Below are positions 52,578 to 63,932 of a stretch of 64,000 bases of DNA, in pieces. The notes below the pieces were generated by a model. The model had not been told where the DNA came from. It searched no databases and worked only from the letters and a program-made list of their open reading frames with translations. The position numbers and the translations under genes are program-made. The stretch is from Chloroflexota bacterium (lineage in GTDB: Bacteria > Chloroflexota > Dehalococcoidia > Lucifugimonadales > Lucifugimonadaceae): contig JAQBUH010000008.1 in NCBI GenBank assembly GCA_027624075.1, positions 18,510 through 82,509 of the forward strand. Direction: 5' to 3'. Each line of letters begins with the position of its first letter. The first letter of the stretch is position 1.

Positions 52578-52948
52578 CTGCTGCACCTTTGTAGTTTCAG
52601 ACCGCCCTGGCACTGATTGGTCTGGCAGGGCGTGAGCATTCAAGTTCGCTGAGTCTACCGCGTGACAAGAGCTTCTCCGCAAGTTTTCAGCGTGAACTGC
52701 CCTCGCAACCGGGATGGTCCGGGCACCGTCTGCGCTTGCGATCTTCACACTCTCGCACGTGCCAGCCGGTCATCAGCGCGCGCACGCCAGTCGGCTCAAC
52801 AGTCTCAACCCGCCCGTGTCCATGTACGGTCCGGGCGGCACGCCGCGGGCGAATCAGATAACCTCCCGGCGCGACGGCTGGCCGAACCGTCCAAACGTGT
52901 TCTGTTCCATGAAAAGAAACAGGCTCGGATGCCGCGGCAGGGAGCAAT
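52578..52948. other. intergenic, nothing recognised
   Basis: About 370 bases between divergent genes. Frames exist on both strands but none is protein-like. Confidence 0.3.
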
Positions 52949-53791
52949 ATGAGCACGAGTTTCCGCATTGGCGACTACCTGATCACCGTTGTCGATGACC
53001 ACATCGGCGCGGCGCGGGATGCGGCGACCGTGTTTCCTGATGTTGTCCCAATCGAGTGGGACCCGTATCGGGAAATCGCTTTCAACAGTGAAGGCGGCTA
53101 CCAGTCGCAGTGGCGCGGGCACCTGGTCAGACGGGCTGACGGGACCGGGCCAGTAATCCTCGTTGACACCGGGATGGGACCGGGGCCATACGAGCACACG
53201 GGTAGAAAAGGAGAACTACTGGACAGCCTGGCGGCACTGAACGTGAGTCCTGCCGATATCGACGCAGTAGTCACAACGCACTGCCACGGTGACCATATTG
53301 GATGGAATATCACATGGGACGGTGAGACTCCACACGCCACCTTCCCATCCGCCGCGTACCACGTTGCGGCGAACGACCTGGAGCACTACTCGAAGCCCGA
53401 GAACTCGAACGCCGCATTCGGGCGAAACGTGGCGCCGCTTCAGGGTTTAGGTGTGCTGCGGCCTGTACGCGGGGAGGTCGAGCTTGCGCCCGGAGTGAAG
53501 ACACTTCCCACAAACGGTCACACGCCCGGTCATCAGTGCGTGAAGATTGAGTCGGGCGGACAGGTCGGAGTGATCACCGGAGACCTGTTCCACAACGTTG
53601 CGTAGGTCAGCGAGCAGCACTGGTGCCCCGTATTCGACTGGCGCACCGATCTTTCCACCGCGTCACGCAGGTGGTTGATGTGGCGTGCGCAGTCGGAAGG
53701 CTGGACGATCTTCAGCGGCCACCTGCCAACCGGCAGCAGCATCGGACGAATCGTTCAACGTAACGGGAAACCTGAGTGGGACGCCGTATAG
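52949..53791 (+). pseudogene. metallo-beta-lactamase-fold hydrolase interrupted by in-frame TAG
   Basis: From ATG 52949 the product is an MBL-fold hydrolase: VILVDTGMGPG, metal motif THCHGDHIGW (His111, His113, Asp115, His116), TNGHTPGHQ and ITGDLFHN. Reading stops at a TAG at 53603-53605 after GDLFHNVA. The same frame continues for 61 more codons, beginning VSEQHWCPVFDW and including SGHLPTG (the last conserved His of the fold), and stops naturally at 53789-53791. The full protein would be 280 residues, the usual size. A single CAG-to-TAG change accounts for the break. Truncated, the enzyme lacks its final metal ligand and should be inactive. Confidence 0.82.
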
Positions 53792-53799
53792 ATTCGACG

Positions 53800-55077
53800 T
53801 TAGCTTGCGGAGAGGATCTCACGCAGCCGCCGTGAAATGACGTGAATCTCATCGTCGCTGAGAAGCCGCACATCCAGCCTGATTGCGGCCGGGTCCTGCG
53901 GATCAGTCATGCTGGCGATCGACGGCTCACCGTCCAGAAGGCGTCTGCGAAACTCACCGCCTGACATTCCGGCCGCCGGCAGCAGTGACACGTGGACCGT
54001 TGGGTACGGCCTCTGATAGCGGTCAGGAAACACGACCTCTGTCCGTGCGTGTGGCAGGTCACGGACAAGCCCGGCGAGCAAGGCGGTCCTGCGGTGGTGT
54101 TCAGTCATCCGGTCTTCTTCGTCCTGCCCGGCCCACCAGACCAGTGAAGTGACCTGGCCCACCACCTCTTCTTTGCTTACCTTGGCAACCCGGCCAATTC
54201 CGTGGTTCGGGGCTGACTGCGCGGCGACCGCCTCTATCAAGTCCCTGCGACCCGCAATGATTCCTGCTCCCTGCGGACCCTGAAGGCCTTTTCCTCCTGA
54301 GAAACACACGAGGTCTGCGCCGTAGTCGATGAACCTGTGGAGGTTATCCCGTGGAGGCAGCGAGTTGGACGCGTCCACCAGTACCGGAACGCCACGGGCA
54401 TGCGAGATGCGGATCACGTCTTCGAGCGGTATGTCGCCCCGTGGCGAATAACCGACCCAGTAGACCAGTGCGACGTCGTCCGAGAATGCCTCTTCGAGCT
54501 CGTCCGGCGTCACGATCTCAGTGTCAGCGTCCCCGACTTCGACGAAGCGGACGCCTGCGGTCTGCACGGCAATCGCATAGCCATGATCGGCGTACTCGGC
54601 GCCCGATGCCGTTACGCGTCGTGGGAACCGTTTGGCAACGCACAGACCCTTCATTCCGGTCGTGTCAGGGAGCTGCTCAATCTTTGCCCTGTCCGTTCCG
54701 GCGAGGATGGCGGCTGTGCCAACGAGCATCGCCGCCGCGCAGCCGGAGACAATGAAGCCGTCTTCGGCGTGAGTTATTTGCGAGATGACCTTGCCGGAGG
54801 CCGACTGAAGCTCCAGCATGTCGACATTGGACGCGGCCGCGGCACGCATCGCGCGCAGTGACACCTCAGGGAGCAACGTTCCACCGAACATCGTGTGATG
54901 GCAGGTGGCGTTGATGACGGGCCGGACGCCGAGCGCACCGTAAGGGTCGGTCGCCAGGGCCTCGATGTCGATGATGTCTGTCAAGAGCGTCTGCGCGTTC
55001 GGTCTTCGGGTCAGGATGGCGCCGGTGTATCGGGCGGCATTGTACGCGTCGCCGGCCGCAGAGACTCTATCTCTCAC
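53800..55077 (-). CDS. SelA-like PLP-dependent enzyme
   Basis: A 425-residue fold-type I PLP protein related to selenocysteine synthase SelA and to D-glucosaminate-6-phosphate ammonia-lyase (DgaE/YhfS-like). The N-terminus reads GVRPVINATCHHTMFGGTLLP, and the region DGFIVSGCAAAMLVGTAAILAG binds the cofactor phosphate. The PLP lysine lies in VCFSGGKGLQGPQGAG (Lys near 274). It follows the phosphohexomutase gene by 31 bases, so an amino-sugar or sugar-acid role is more likely than selenium metabolism; no selB or selenocysteine tRNA is seen. Reaction inferred. Confidence 0.82.
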   Translation of the reverse strand: MRDRVSAAGDAYNAARYTGAILTRRPNAQTLLTDIIDIEALATDPYGALGVRPVINATCHHTMFGGTLLPEVSLRAMRAAAASNVDMLELQSASGKVISQITHAEDGFIVSGCAAAMLVGTAAILAGTDRAKIEQLPDTTGMKGLCVAKRFPRRVTASGAEYADHGYAIAVQTAGVRFVEVGDADTEIVTPDELEEAFSDDVALVYWVGYSPRGDIPLEDVIRISHARGVPVLVDASNSLPPRDNLHRFIDYGADLVCFSGGKGLQGPQGAGIIAGRRDLIEAVAAQSAPNHGIGRVAKVSKEEVVGQVTSLVWWAGQDEEDRMTEHHRRTALLAGLVRDLPHARTEVVFPDRYQRPYPTVHVSLLPAAGMSGGEFRRRLLDGEPSIASMTDPQDPAAIRLDVRLLSDDEIHVISRRLREILSAS

Positions 55078-55108
55078 GGGCCAGCTGCCCCGCCGGCCCG
55101 TCCAATCG

Positions 55109-56530
55109 CTAGATTCCCATCACCTTTTGCAGGTCAATCAGAATGGCGTCCCGCTCGGTATCGGTGTGGGCCTCGGCATAGATGCGTGCGAGCGGCTCAG
55201 TGCCGGACAGGCGAGCGACCGCCCATGACCCGCCTTCGAGCTCGAAACGAACGCCGTCCCGGCGGTCGGTCGACTGTACGCCCAGGCCGCCCAGCATACT
55301 CGGCTCGGCGCTCTTGAGCGCCTCGCTGATGGCGGCTCGCTTGTCAGCGTCGAACTGCGCGTCGATGCGTCTGAACGTGTGCGGACCCGTCAGCCTGTGC
55401 AGGTCGGCCAGCAGCGCTGACGGCTTCTTTCCCGCCATCACCATGGCTTCCAGGTACAGGAGTCCGCTCAAAGCGCCGTCCCGCTCCGGGATGTGGCCGC
55501 GGAACGCGTAGCCGCCGCTTTCCTCACCGCCCATGACGCAGTCGTTGTCTGTCATCGCAGGGCCAACGAACTTGAACCCGACCGCTGTTCTGAACACCGG
55601 CTGTCCGAACTCGCGGCAGACGGCATCCACCATGTTGCTCATCGTGATGGTGCAGGCGATGCCGCCTTTTTCCTTTCGCCGGCCCAGCAGGTGATGCCCG
55701 AGGAGCGAAAACACCTCGAGGGTCGACTGGTAGCGGCCCGTCTCATCGACAATCCCGACGCGGTCGGCGTCCCCATCCGTTGCAATGCCGACATCTGCGC
55801 CGTTGTCGCGCACCGCCTGTGTCAGCGGCTGGAGGTTGTGTTCGACCGGCTCGGGCTGTGTCATCCCCGGGAACGCGGGGTTCACCTCACCCCGAATCTC
55901 TATAACTTCGATATTGCCGTCCTCGAGTACCTGCTTGATGATGCCCGAGCCTGAGCCGTGCATCGAGTCAACGACCACCTTCAGGCCAGACCGCTTGATC
56001 GGCGAGACATCGAGGACTCGCTTCAACTGCTCGACAAATAGCGGAACGATATCGATCTTTTCGTAGCTGCCCGAGCCAGTCTGCACCTTCTCCTCGCCGG
56101 CAAGGACAGCCTCGACTCTTCGCTCGATCTGCTCAACCATCTCAGGCGGCGCGCTGCCACCTGCCGCTGACTTGACCTTGAAGCCATTCCACTCGCCTGG
56201 ATTGTGACTGGCGGTGATCATCACTCCTGCCGCCGCGTTCTCTCTCACAACGCCGAAACTGCATGCGGGAGTTGGCGCTGACGCTGAGAAGATCTTGACG
56301 GGGATGCCGTTCGCCGCGATCACCTGAGCAACGGCGGCGCCGAAACGATCTGACGAGAACCTCGTGTCGAAGCCCACAATAACGCCGCGGCCTGCCTCGC
56401 CGGTCGCCTTTAGATAGGACGCCACGCCCTGCGCGCAGGCTCTCACGTTGTCGTAGGTGTATTCGTCTGCGATCACAGCGCGCCAGCCATCTGTGCCGAA
56501 GCGAATGGAAACGGGTTTCTGTTGAGTCAT
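55109..56530 (-). CDS. phosphoglucomutase/phosphomannomutase
   Basis: A 473-residue alpha-D-phosphohexomutase that moves phosphate between C1 and C6 of hexoses. The phosphoserine loop TASHNP is at residues 106-111 (Ser108 catalytic), the metal-binding DGDADR near 240, the sugar-binding GGEESGGYAF near 325, and the C-terminal phosphate-binding RLSGTEPLARIYAE near 435. The ATG at 56530 gives the family N-terminus SIRFGTDGWRAVI; the frame upstream to 56689 is not used. It is the first gene of a pair with the SelA-like enzyme. Confidence 0.92.
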   Translation of the reverse strand: MTQQKPVSIRFGTDGWRAVIADEYTYDNVRACAQGVASYLKATGEAGRGVIVGFDTRFSSDRFGAAVAQVIAANGIPVKIFSASAPTPACSFGVVRENAAAGVMITASHNPGEWNGFKVKSAAGGSAPPEMVEQIERRVEAVLAGEEKVQTGSGSYEKIDIVPLFVEQLKRVLDVSPIKRSGLKVVVDSMHGSGSGIIKQVLEDGNIEVIEIRGEVNPAFPGMTQPEPVEHNLQPLTQAVRDNGADVGIATDGDADRVGIVDETGRYQSTLEVFSLLGHHLLGRRKEKGGIACTITMSNMVDAVCREFGQPVFRTAVGFKFVGPAMTDNDCVMGGEESGGYAFRGHIPERDGALSGLLYLEAMVMAGKKPSALLADLHRLTGPHTFRRIDAQFDADKRAAISEALKSAEPSMLGGLGVQSTDRRDGVRFELEGGSWAVARLSGTEPLARIYAEAHTDTERDAILIDLQKVMGI

Positions 56531-56718
56531 AGCTACTCTCGTGAAGTTAGTTAGGTGCGGACGCCTCAATTGTGGCTGATCGGCTACAGGTAAGCCATGA
56601 ACGAAAGTGTTCCTGTTCGGTCCCTCAGGCTCAGACTCAAATTCACCATTGCAGGCAGTGAGGCCGCGGCGTAATCTCGCATTTTTCAAGAAACTCAGGT
56701 TGAGCGAGAACCCGCAGG

Positions 56719-58482
56719 ATGAAAAATCAACGCTCCATGCCCGTCCACAAGGTGACTGTCGAGCGCGATGTCCCGGTCACAATGCGAGACGGCGTCGTTC
56801 TCGCGGCTGACGTATACCGTCCGTCTGGCTCAGGTGAGTTCCCTGTGCTGATAGAGCGGACGCCGTACAACAAGGCTGAGTCGTCCGAGACCAAGTTTGG
56901 CGCAGGTGAGTATTACGCTGCCCGTGGATACGCGTGCGTGATCCAGGACGTGCGCGGCCGTTTCGGATCGAACGGAGATTTCTACCCTTTCAGGGATGAC
57001 GGAGACGGCGAGCGCAGAGACGGCTATGACACTGTCGAGTGGGCTGCGGAGCAGCCTTGGTCAAACGGCAAGATCGGCACTATCGGAGGCTCGTACTCGG
57101 GCGCCACACAGTACAGGATGCTCTCCACCCGTCCACCGCACCTGGTCGCCCAGTTTATCCGCCAGAGCTCATCCGACTATAGCAATGAGTGGGTTTACAG
57201 GAACGGCGCGCTAGAACTGGCGTTCAATTTGAGCTGGGCAACCCGGCACACCGCGACCCAGGCCTACAAGTGGTCTGGCGCCGTTGACGGCGACCGGAAC
57301 CGCGAGTTCATGGCCGCCGCCGTTAAGAGCCTGGCGAGCGCTATGAACAGCCTGCCTGTCAGGCAACGTGACGTGCTGACGGAACTGTCTCCGTGGTGGG
57401 GAGACTGGCTTGACCACCCGGACAGCGGCCCCTTCTGGGATGAGTTCAACATCGCGCCCCGGCACAGGCTCACGAACGTGCCTGTCCATCACCTCGGAGG
57501 GTGGTACGACGGTTTTCTCCGCGGCACGCTCGAAAACTTCGCCGGCATGCGGGCGGCCGCCGACACTGAACAGGCGCGCGCTGGTCAGCGCTTGACCGTC
57601 GGACCCTGGGTCCACGCCCCGGACGCCGCTAACCTCACCGGCAATGGCGAGATGGACTTTGGCGCCGATGCCGCCATCGGGTTCTTCGAGACCAGGCTGG
57701 AGTGGTTCGACCACTGGCTGAAAGGGATCGATACCGGGATCACGGACCGGCCAGCCGTCAGGCTCTTCGCCATGGGCGTAAACCGGTGGCGGGAGTTCAG
57801 TGCCTGGCCTCCGCCCGGCGCAAAGATGACTCCGCTGTACCTGAGTGGAGTGAAATCGGGGTCCTGCGCGTCCCTCAACGACGGCTCGCTCTCGCATGTG
57901 AAACCTGGGGCCCCTGAAGCCGAAGAGGAGAGCGACTCATACGAGTACGACCCGTTGCGGCCGGTGCCAACCCTGGGAGGCGCGCACCTTGGCGCCGCTG
58001 CCGACGGCGCGCCCAACGGCCAGGTGGACCAGCGGCCAAACCACGGCCGCGTCCTGACCTACACCGGACAGGTGCTGGACGCTGACCTCGACGTCACGGG
58101 GAGAGTTAGCGCGTTTCTCTACGCGAAGAGTTCGGCGCCGGATACAGACTGGATCGTGAAACTGATCGACGTATATCCGGATGGCAGGGCGATGCTGGTG
58201 TGCGACGGAGTCCTGCGCGCACGCTATCGGAACTCCCGCAATAAGCCGGAGCTGCTGCATGGTGAGATCGAACGGTATGAGATCGACCTCTGGGGCACAA
58301 GCTACGTGTTTCAGAGAGGTCACCGGCTACAGGTCATCGTCACGAGCAGCGACTTTCCGCGCTGGGACCGCAACATGAACACCGGTGGCATCAATGCCCA
58401 GGAGTCGGCCGGCGTTGTAGCCGCCAACAGCGTCTACCACGACGCAAAACACCCGTCGCACGTCATGCTGCCAGTGATGTGA
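56719..58482 (+). CDS. CocE/NonD-family (X-Pro dipeptidyl-peptidase S15) hydrolase
   Basis: A 587-residue serine hydrolase of the S15/CocE group. The alpha/beta-hydrolase domain (about 1-300) carries the nucleophile Ser125 in IGGSYSGATQY. It is preceded by VIQDVRGRFGSNGDFYPF with the oxyanion Tyr region near PYNKAE. The C-terminal jelly roll (about 330-587) is marked by GRVSAFLYAKSSAPDTDWIVKL and RGHRLQVIVTSSDFPRWDRNMNT. Family members cleave X-Pro peptides or bulky esters such as cocaine. No signal peptide seen. Substrate unknown. Confidence 0.9.
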   Translation: MKNQRSMPVHKVTVERDVPVTMRDGVVLAADVYRPSGSGEFPVLIERTPYNKAESSETKFGAGEYYAARGYACVIQDVRGRFGSNGDFYPFRDDGDGERRDGYDTVEWAAEQPWSNGKIGTIGGSYSGATQYRMLSTRPPHLVAQFIRQSSSDYSNEWVYRNGALELAFNLSWATRHTATQAYKWSGAVDGDRNREFMAAAVKSLASAMNSLPVRQRDVLTELSPWWGDWLDHPDSGPFWDEFNIAPRHRLTNVPVHHLGGWYDGFLRGTLENFAGMRAAADTEQARAGQRLTVGPWVHAPDAANLTGNGEMDFGADAAIGFFETRLEWFDHWLKGIDTGITDRPAVRLFAMGVNRWREFSAWPPPGAKMTPLYLSGVKSGSCASLNDGSLSHVKPGAPEAEEESDSYEYDPLRPVPTLGGAHLGAAADGAPNGQVDQRPNHGRVLTYTGQVLDADLDVTGRVSAFLYAKSSAPDTDWIVKLIDVYPDGRAMLVCDGVLRARYRNSRNKPELLHGEIERYEIDLWGTSYVFQRGHRLQVIVTSSDFPRWDRNMNTGGINAQESAGVVAANSVYHDAKHPSHVMLPVM

Positions 58483-58522
58483 TGTCTTCCGGTTCCGCGG
58501 AAAGCGCGCACTACAAGCGACG

Positions 58523-59704
58523 TTAGATTTTCGCGGCCGCCTTCAGAGCATCGACCTTGTCCAGGTGCTCCCACGGAAGGTCGATGTCGGTGCGCCCGAA
58601 ATGGCCGTATGCAGCGGTCGGCTGATAGATCGGACGCCTGAGATCGAAGTTTTCGATGATTGCGCCGGGCCTCAGATCGAAGACCTTGTTCACCAGGGCA
58701 GCCAGCTCAGTGTCCGACCGCTTGCCGGTGCCATGACTGTCGACCATGACCGAGATCGGCCTTGCCACACCAATGGCGTAAGAGACCTGAACCTCTGCCC
58801 GGTCAACCAGACCCGCTGCGACAAGGTTCTTGGCGACGTGGCGCGCCGCATAAGCGCCAGACCGGTCCACCTTCGTCGGGTCCTTGCCAGAAAATGCCCC
58901 GCCACCGTGCCGCGCCGAGCCGCCGTAAGTGTCAACGATGATCTTGCGTCCGGTCAGCCCGGCGTCCCCGACCGGCCCGCCGATGACGAACCTTCCGGAC
59001 GGGTTGATGTGGTACTTGGTGTCTCTACTCAGGAGTTGGGACGGCACGACATCCTTGATGATGAACTTCTGAATGTCGGCCTCGATCTGGGAGTTCGAGA
59101 CATGATCGTCGTGCTGAGTGCTGATGACGATCGTGTCGACTCGGATCGGCTTGTGGTCCTCCGAGTACTCGACGGTCACCTGGCTCTTGCTGTCCGGCCG
59201 GAGGTACGGAATCTCTCCACTGCGCCGCGCCTCCGCCATTCTGCGCGTGAGCTTATGCGCAAGGCTAATTGGAAGCGGCATGTACTCCGGCGTCTCGTTC
59301 GACGCGTAGCCGATCATCATGCCCTGGTCGCCAGCGCCGACCTCATGCGCTCCGGACTCACCGCGGACCTCAAGGGCTGTGTCGACACCTGCCTTGATGT
59401 CAGGAGACTGCTCATTAAGCGCAACGAGAACTGCGCATGTGTCGCATGAAAAGCCGTACTCGGCTTTGTCGTAGCCGATGCGCCGAATCGTGTCTTTGAC
59501 AATCGACCTGATGTCGAGGGTTGCTGTGGTCGTGATCTCGCCGAACACAATGACGAATCCGGTGGCCACCGACGTCTCGCAGGCCACTCGAGACATAGGG
59601 TCTTGAGCCAGGGCCGCGTCAAGCACCCCGTCTGAGATCTGGTCGCAGATCTTGTCCGGGTGGCCCTCGGAGACCGATTCGGAGGTAAGCAGGTAATTGC
59701 CCAT
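58523..59704 (-). CDS. metK: S-adenosylmethionine synthetase
   Basis: A 393-residue MAT enzyme that makes S-adenosylmethionine from methionine and ATP. The N-terminus [19 protein letters not shown], the hexapeptide GAGDQG near 123 and the ATP loop [20 protein letters not shown] are diagnostic. It is downstream of ahcY (107 bases) on the same strand, so the methionine-cycle genes pfkB-type kinase, ahcY and metK are probably co-transcribed in that order. I looked for a SAM or SAH riboswitch in the gaps and saw none. Confidence 0.97.
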   Translation of the reverse strand: MGNYLLTSESVSEGHPDKICDQISDGVLDAALAQDPMSRVACETSVATGFVIVFGEITTTATLDIRSIVKDTIRRIGYDKAEYGFSCDTCAVLVALNEQSPDIKAGVDTALEVRGESGAHEVGAGDQGMMIGYASNETPEYMPLPISLAHKLTRRMAEARRSGEIPYLRPDSKSQVTVEYSEDHKPIRVDTIVISTQHDDHVSNSQIEADIQKFIIKDVVPSQLLSRDTKYHINPSGRFVIGGPVGDAGLTGRKIIVDTYGGSARHGGGAFSGKDPTKVDRSGAYAARHVAKNLVAAGLVDRAEVQVSYAIGVARPISVMVDSHGTGKRSDTELAALVNKVFDLRPGAIIENFDLRRPIYQPTAAYGHFGRTDIDLPWEHLDKVDALKAAAKI

Positions 59705-59811
59705 GTGTTCAGGTTCTCAACTGTTCGTGCGTTCGGGTGCCATGCGTTTGCGGCGCCGGATCCGCCGGCCAGGTCCGCCGCGGGAGCCGCCGGAAAGAGT
59801 GGCCGTGGATC

Positions 59812-61083
<1,272 letters not shown>

Positions 61084-61160
61084 CTATTCGAATCTTTTCC
61101 CAAAATATCCTGGGCGCCGGACAATCGGCCGACGCGGTCGATGTAGCTGTTTGCTTTCCT

Positions 61161-62108
61161 TCAACTTCCCGGGCGGCGCGGCAGACCGGACGAACTGCTG
61201 AGCGGCAGGAACCTTGTCAGGTTTACAAAAGACTGGTACCGCTCGGCTATGTCCTCATGGGTCAGATTACGGGTGCGATCGAGTCCAAACGCCTCAACTG
61301 CAAATGATGCCATCGTGGACCCCACGATTGCCGCTCTCCTCAAACCCTCTTCTGACGTGTCCCCGGTGGCCGCTATGTAACCCATGAACCCGCCGGCAAA
61401 CGAGTCTCCCGCGCCGGTGGGATCGACGACAGTGGCCAGAGGATATGCTGGCGCGGCGAAATTAAAGGCGTGGTTGAACATCGCCGCGCCGTACTCGCCG
61501 CGTTTGATGACTACCGTGGACGGCCCCTGGTTGAGAAGAGACCGGGCCGCGGTTGGCAGGTGGTCGTCCTCCGTGAACTGCCTGGCTTCGCCCTCATTGA
61601 TCATGAGGGCGTCCACCTTGCCGATCAACTCGGCTAGAGCTGGCCGCGCGATGTCTATCCAGAGGTTCATTGTGTCGCAGGCAACGAGCTTCGGGCGCGA
61701 ACTCATCTTGTTAAGGACCGAAAGCTGGATCGACGGGTTGATGTTTGCCAGGAACAGGTAAGGCGCCGTTGCGTGGCGCTCATCAAGGTCCGGTGTGAAA
61801 TCGGCGAACACGTTCAGCTGAGTTTCGTGTGTGACAGCCGTGTTGATGTCCTGCATGTAGTCGCCGGCCCACCGGAAGGTTTTGCCGTCTGCGATCTCCA
61901 GGCCTGAGATGTCGATCCCGTGCGCCTCGTACATCCGGAGGTCTTCGTCGCGAAAGTCCCGGCCGACCACACCGACTATGCCAACGTCTGTGAAGTGGCT
62001 GGCCGCAACGGAGAAGTAGGAGGCCGAGCCGCCGAGTTGAGACACGCGTTTACCCTCCGGCGTCTCAACGGCGTCGTACGCGACCGATCCGACTACCAGG
62101 ATCTTCAA
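61161..62108 (-). CDS. PfkB-family carbohydrate/nucleoside kinase, adenosine-kinase candidate
   Basis: A 315-residue ribokinase-fold enzyme. The N-terminal GGSASYFSVAASHF (substrate lid) and the catalytic signature DPTGAGDSFAGGFMGY near residue 235 (Asp as base) define the family. VVGRDFRDEDLRMY is the usual second strand-helix. Because it heads the ahcY-metK cluster, phosphorylation of the adenosine released by AhcY is the most economical role; a sugar kinase remains possible. Start ATG 62108. Confidence 0.85.
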   Translation of the reverse strand: MKILVVGSVAYDAVETPEGKRVSQLGGSASYFSVAASHFTDVGIVGVVGRDFRDEDLRMYEAHGIDISGLEIADGKTFRWAGDYMQDINTAVTHETQLNVFADFTPDLDERHATAPYLFLANINPSIQLSVLNKMSSRPKLVACDTMNLWIDIARPALAELIGKVDALMINEGEARQFTEDDHLPTAARSLLNQGPSTVVIKRGEYGAAMFNHAFNFAAPAYPLATVVDPTGAGDSFAGGFMGYIAATGDTSEEGLRRAAIVGSTMASFAVEAFGLDRTRNLTHEDIAERYQSFVNLTRFLPLSSSSGLPRRPGS

Positions 62109-62320
62109 CTCAGCTTCCGTCCTTGATTGAGCGGCTCACTTAGAGACAGCTCCGACAGGCTTGTGTGCGGCGCGACAACCGGTAGTGACGAGAGTGCGCA
62201 GGTTACCGGCCCGTTCTGGCTCGTTCCAACGATCACGTGTGTGCCCCGGCGCCCGTTGGCGTTACGCGAGTGTCTACACCTGCGGGCAGTGTCGCTGTGA
62301 TGGTTGTTGCGGATGTCAGG

Positions 62321-62674
62321 CTATTTATCTTTTCCGTAAGAGGTGGGCAACCCCTTCTCAATCCATGTAGGTGTGCCGTCCTCTATGTTGAATAGCCTGG
62401 CGCCGTCTGCGCCCATTGCCGCCGCATACTCTGCGGCGAGGCCGCTGCGGGCTCCAACGGCGCAGATGAACAGGAGCTTTCCCTCGGTGGGAAGCTCGGC
62501 GAACCGCGGGATGACGTCGTCGACCGGGATCCACAGCGCACCCTTGATGTGCCCCGCCTCGAACTCATCCTGTCTGCGCACGTCAATGGCGACACCCTCG
62601 CCATGTTCAAGCATCTCGTTCGCCTCTTCAACTGAGACGCGGGTGTACGGCTCTCCCGGTACCTGTCTTGCCAT
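62321..62674 (-). CDS. rhodanese-domain protein
   Basis: A 117-residue single-domain rhodanese. AIDVRRQDEFEAGHIKGALWIP carries the D-V-R and G-H-I motifs, and the active-site loop is FICAVGARSGLAA with the catalytic Cys near residue 71. The loop is six residues (CAVGAR), as in sulfurtransferases rather than phosphatases. It could carry sulfane sulfur for thiolation or cyanide detoxification. No partner gene nearby. Confidence 0.87.
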   Translation of the reverse strand: MARQVPGEPYTRVSVEEANEMLEHGEGVAIDVRRQDEFEAGHIKGALWIPVDDVIPRFAELPTEGKLLFICAVGARSGLAAEYAAAMGADGARLFNIEDGTPTWIEKGLPTSYGKDK

Positions 62675-63054
62675 CTGAGCCCTTTCGAATACGATCCACG
62701 CCTCTTGTGTGGAGTGCGTGAAACATGCTAATTGCTATGACTTTAAAGTGGTGCCATCAGGCCGGACCGGGTTCACGGCCGGCGGCAGGATCACCGTGCA
62801 GCCGCGGGACGCCCGTTCCGGATGGCTCACGCGGGTGCAAAAGACGATTGTAGCGTCTACGCGGGAAGGCGGCACCCGTGAGGCCGCCTATCGGGAGACG
62901 TTCGCGAACTATGCTTTCCCGCTGGAGCCGAATAGGTGGTTTGGCCGATGGCACAGCCCTGTTCAGCCCAACTAAGATGGCATATTGCGAATTCGTGGTC
63001 TTCAAGCAGCCGGCCTGTCCCGTTCGGGCGGTCAGGTGATGGGGTGAGAAGCAA
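62675..63054. other. intergenic, nothing recognised
   Basis: About 380 bases. A plus-strand frame at 62709-62975 has no recognisable feature. Confidence 0.3.
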
Positions 63055-63489
63055 GTGGGACTAGAAAAGGCTGTTTTTGCCGGGAACGAAACCCAACGGG
63101 CGCGGCTGAAAGCGCTCGTTGAGCGCGGTATCGACTACAGCCGGGAGCTGGGTGGCGGCTGGACTATCGGTGTCGCCCTGGCGCACATGGCGTTCTGGGA
63201 CCGCCGTGCCGCTGGGCTCCTGCGTCGCTGGGACGTTGAGGGATCGCTCCCTGACCCGGTTGATGAGAACCTGTTGAACGCAACTTTGCTGCCGGAGTGG
63301 TCGGTGATCGACCCGGAGCGCGCCGCTGAGCTTGCGGTTGCAGCCGCAGAGCTCGTGGATGCCGCAATCAAAGCCCTGGACGCCGATAAAGCGGACGCAA
63401 TAGTGATGATCGGCAACCAGTTTCTTGTGGATCGCTCCGGGCACCGTCGAGAGCATCTTGATCAGATCGAGAGAGCGCTCGGATCGTAG
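63055..63489 (+). CDS. DinB/mycothiol-isomerase-type small protein
   Basis: A 144-residue four-helix protein starting at GTG 63055 (GAGAAG site). WTIGVALAHMAFWDRRA and GHRREHLDQIERAL carry the His residues expected for a DinB-like metal site. It is the third DinB-superfamily gene in this window (with 27702 and 28246). Substrate unknown. Confidence 0.7.
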   Translation: MGLEKAVFAGNETQRARLKALVERGIDYSRELGGGWTIGVALAHMAFWDRRAAGLLRRWDVEGSLPDPVDENLLNATLLPEWSVIDPERAAELAVAAAELVDAAIKALDADKADAIVMIGNQFLVDRSGHRREHLDQIERALGS

Positions 63490-63932
63490 CCAGCCGGCAC
63501 GCTCCGGAACGGCGTTGTCTGAACTTCTGCCTGGCCTGCCAGGCCGGCCTGGCAAAGCGGTGACACTGATTGCCAGTGCGTGCCTGTCATGAGATCCGGT
63601 CTTTGCCCATTTCAGTTCTACGGCCCGTGGGCGTCAGGTCGAAGCACGCGAGGGCCTATCCTGTGATCAGCTTTTCTAACTCCAGTGCGGTGCCGTTTTG
63701 CACAGATGGCGCACTACGATGCGGGTAACGAGAGTTGAGCCGCGGCGCGGCGGTCAGCATCGAGGCGGTCTCAGCGCAGGACTGCTGAGTGCCACGGGAC
63801 CAATTCAGGGCCAGGTTGCAAATCTCGTTGACACTTATCTGGACGCGCCCATATACTTACCGTTCGCCCGATAAAACCCACCTGGTTTCGGGCAGCACCT
63901 TAACAGTTGAATAGTGGATGGAAAGTTCGTCA
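63490..63932 (+). promoter_or_regulatory. rRNA operon promoter and leader
   Basis: A strong promoter precedes 16S: TTGACA at 63828-63833, 18 bases, TATACT at 63852-63857 (5 of 6 consensus). Eight bases on lies a leader hairpin (GCCCGA at 63866-63871 with TCGGGC at 63888-63893, and inner AAACC/GGTTT). Upstream to 63490 I see no gene. Confidence 0.7.

Noticed and set aside
12549..53791. Stop-codon reassignment as an explanation of the two in-frame stops
   Set aside because: The stops differ (TAA and TAG), other genes end normally with both, and single-base changes explain each case.
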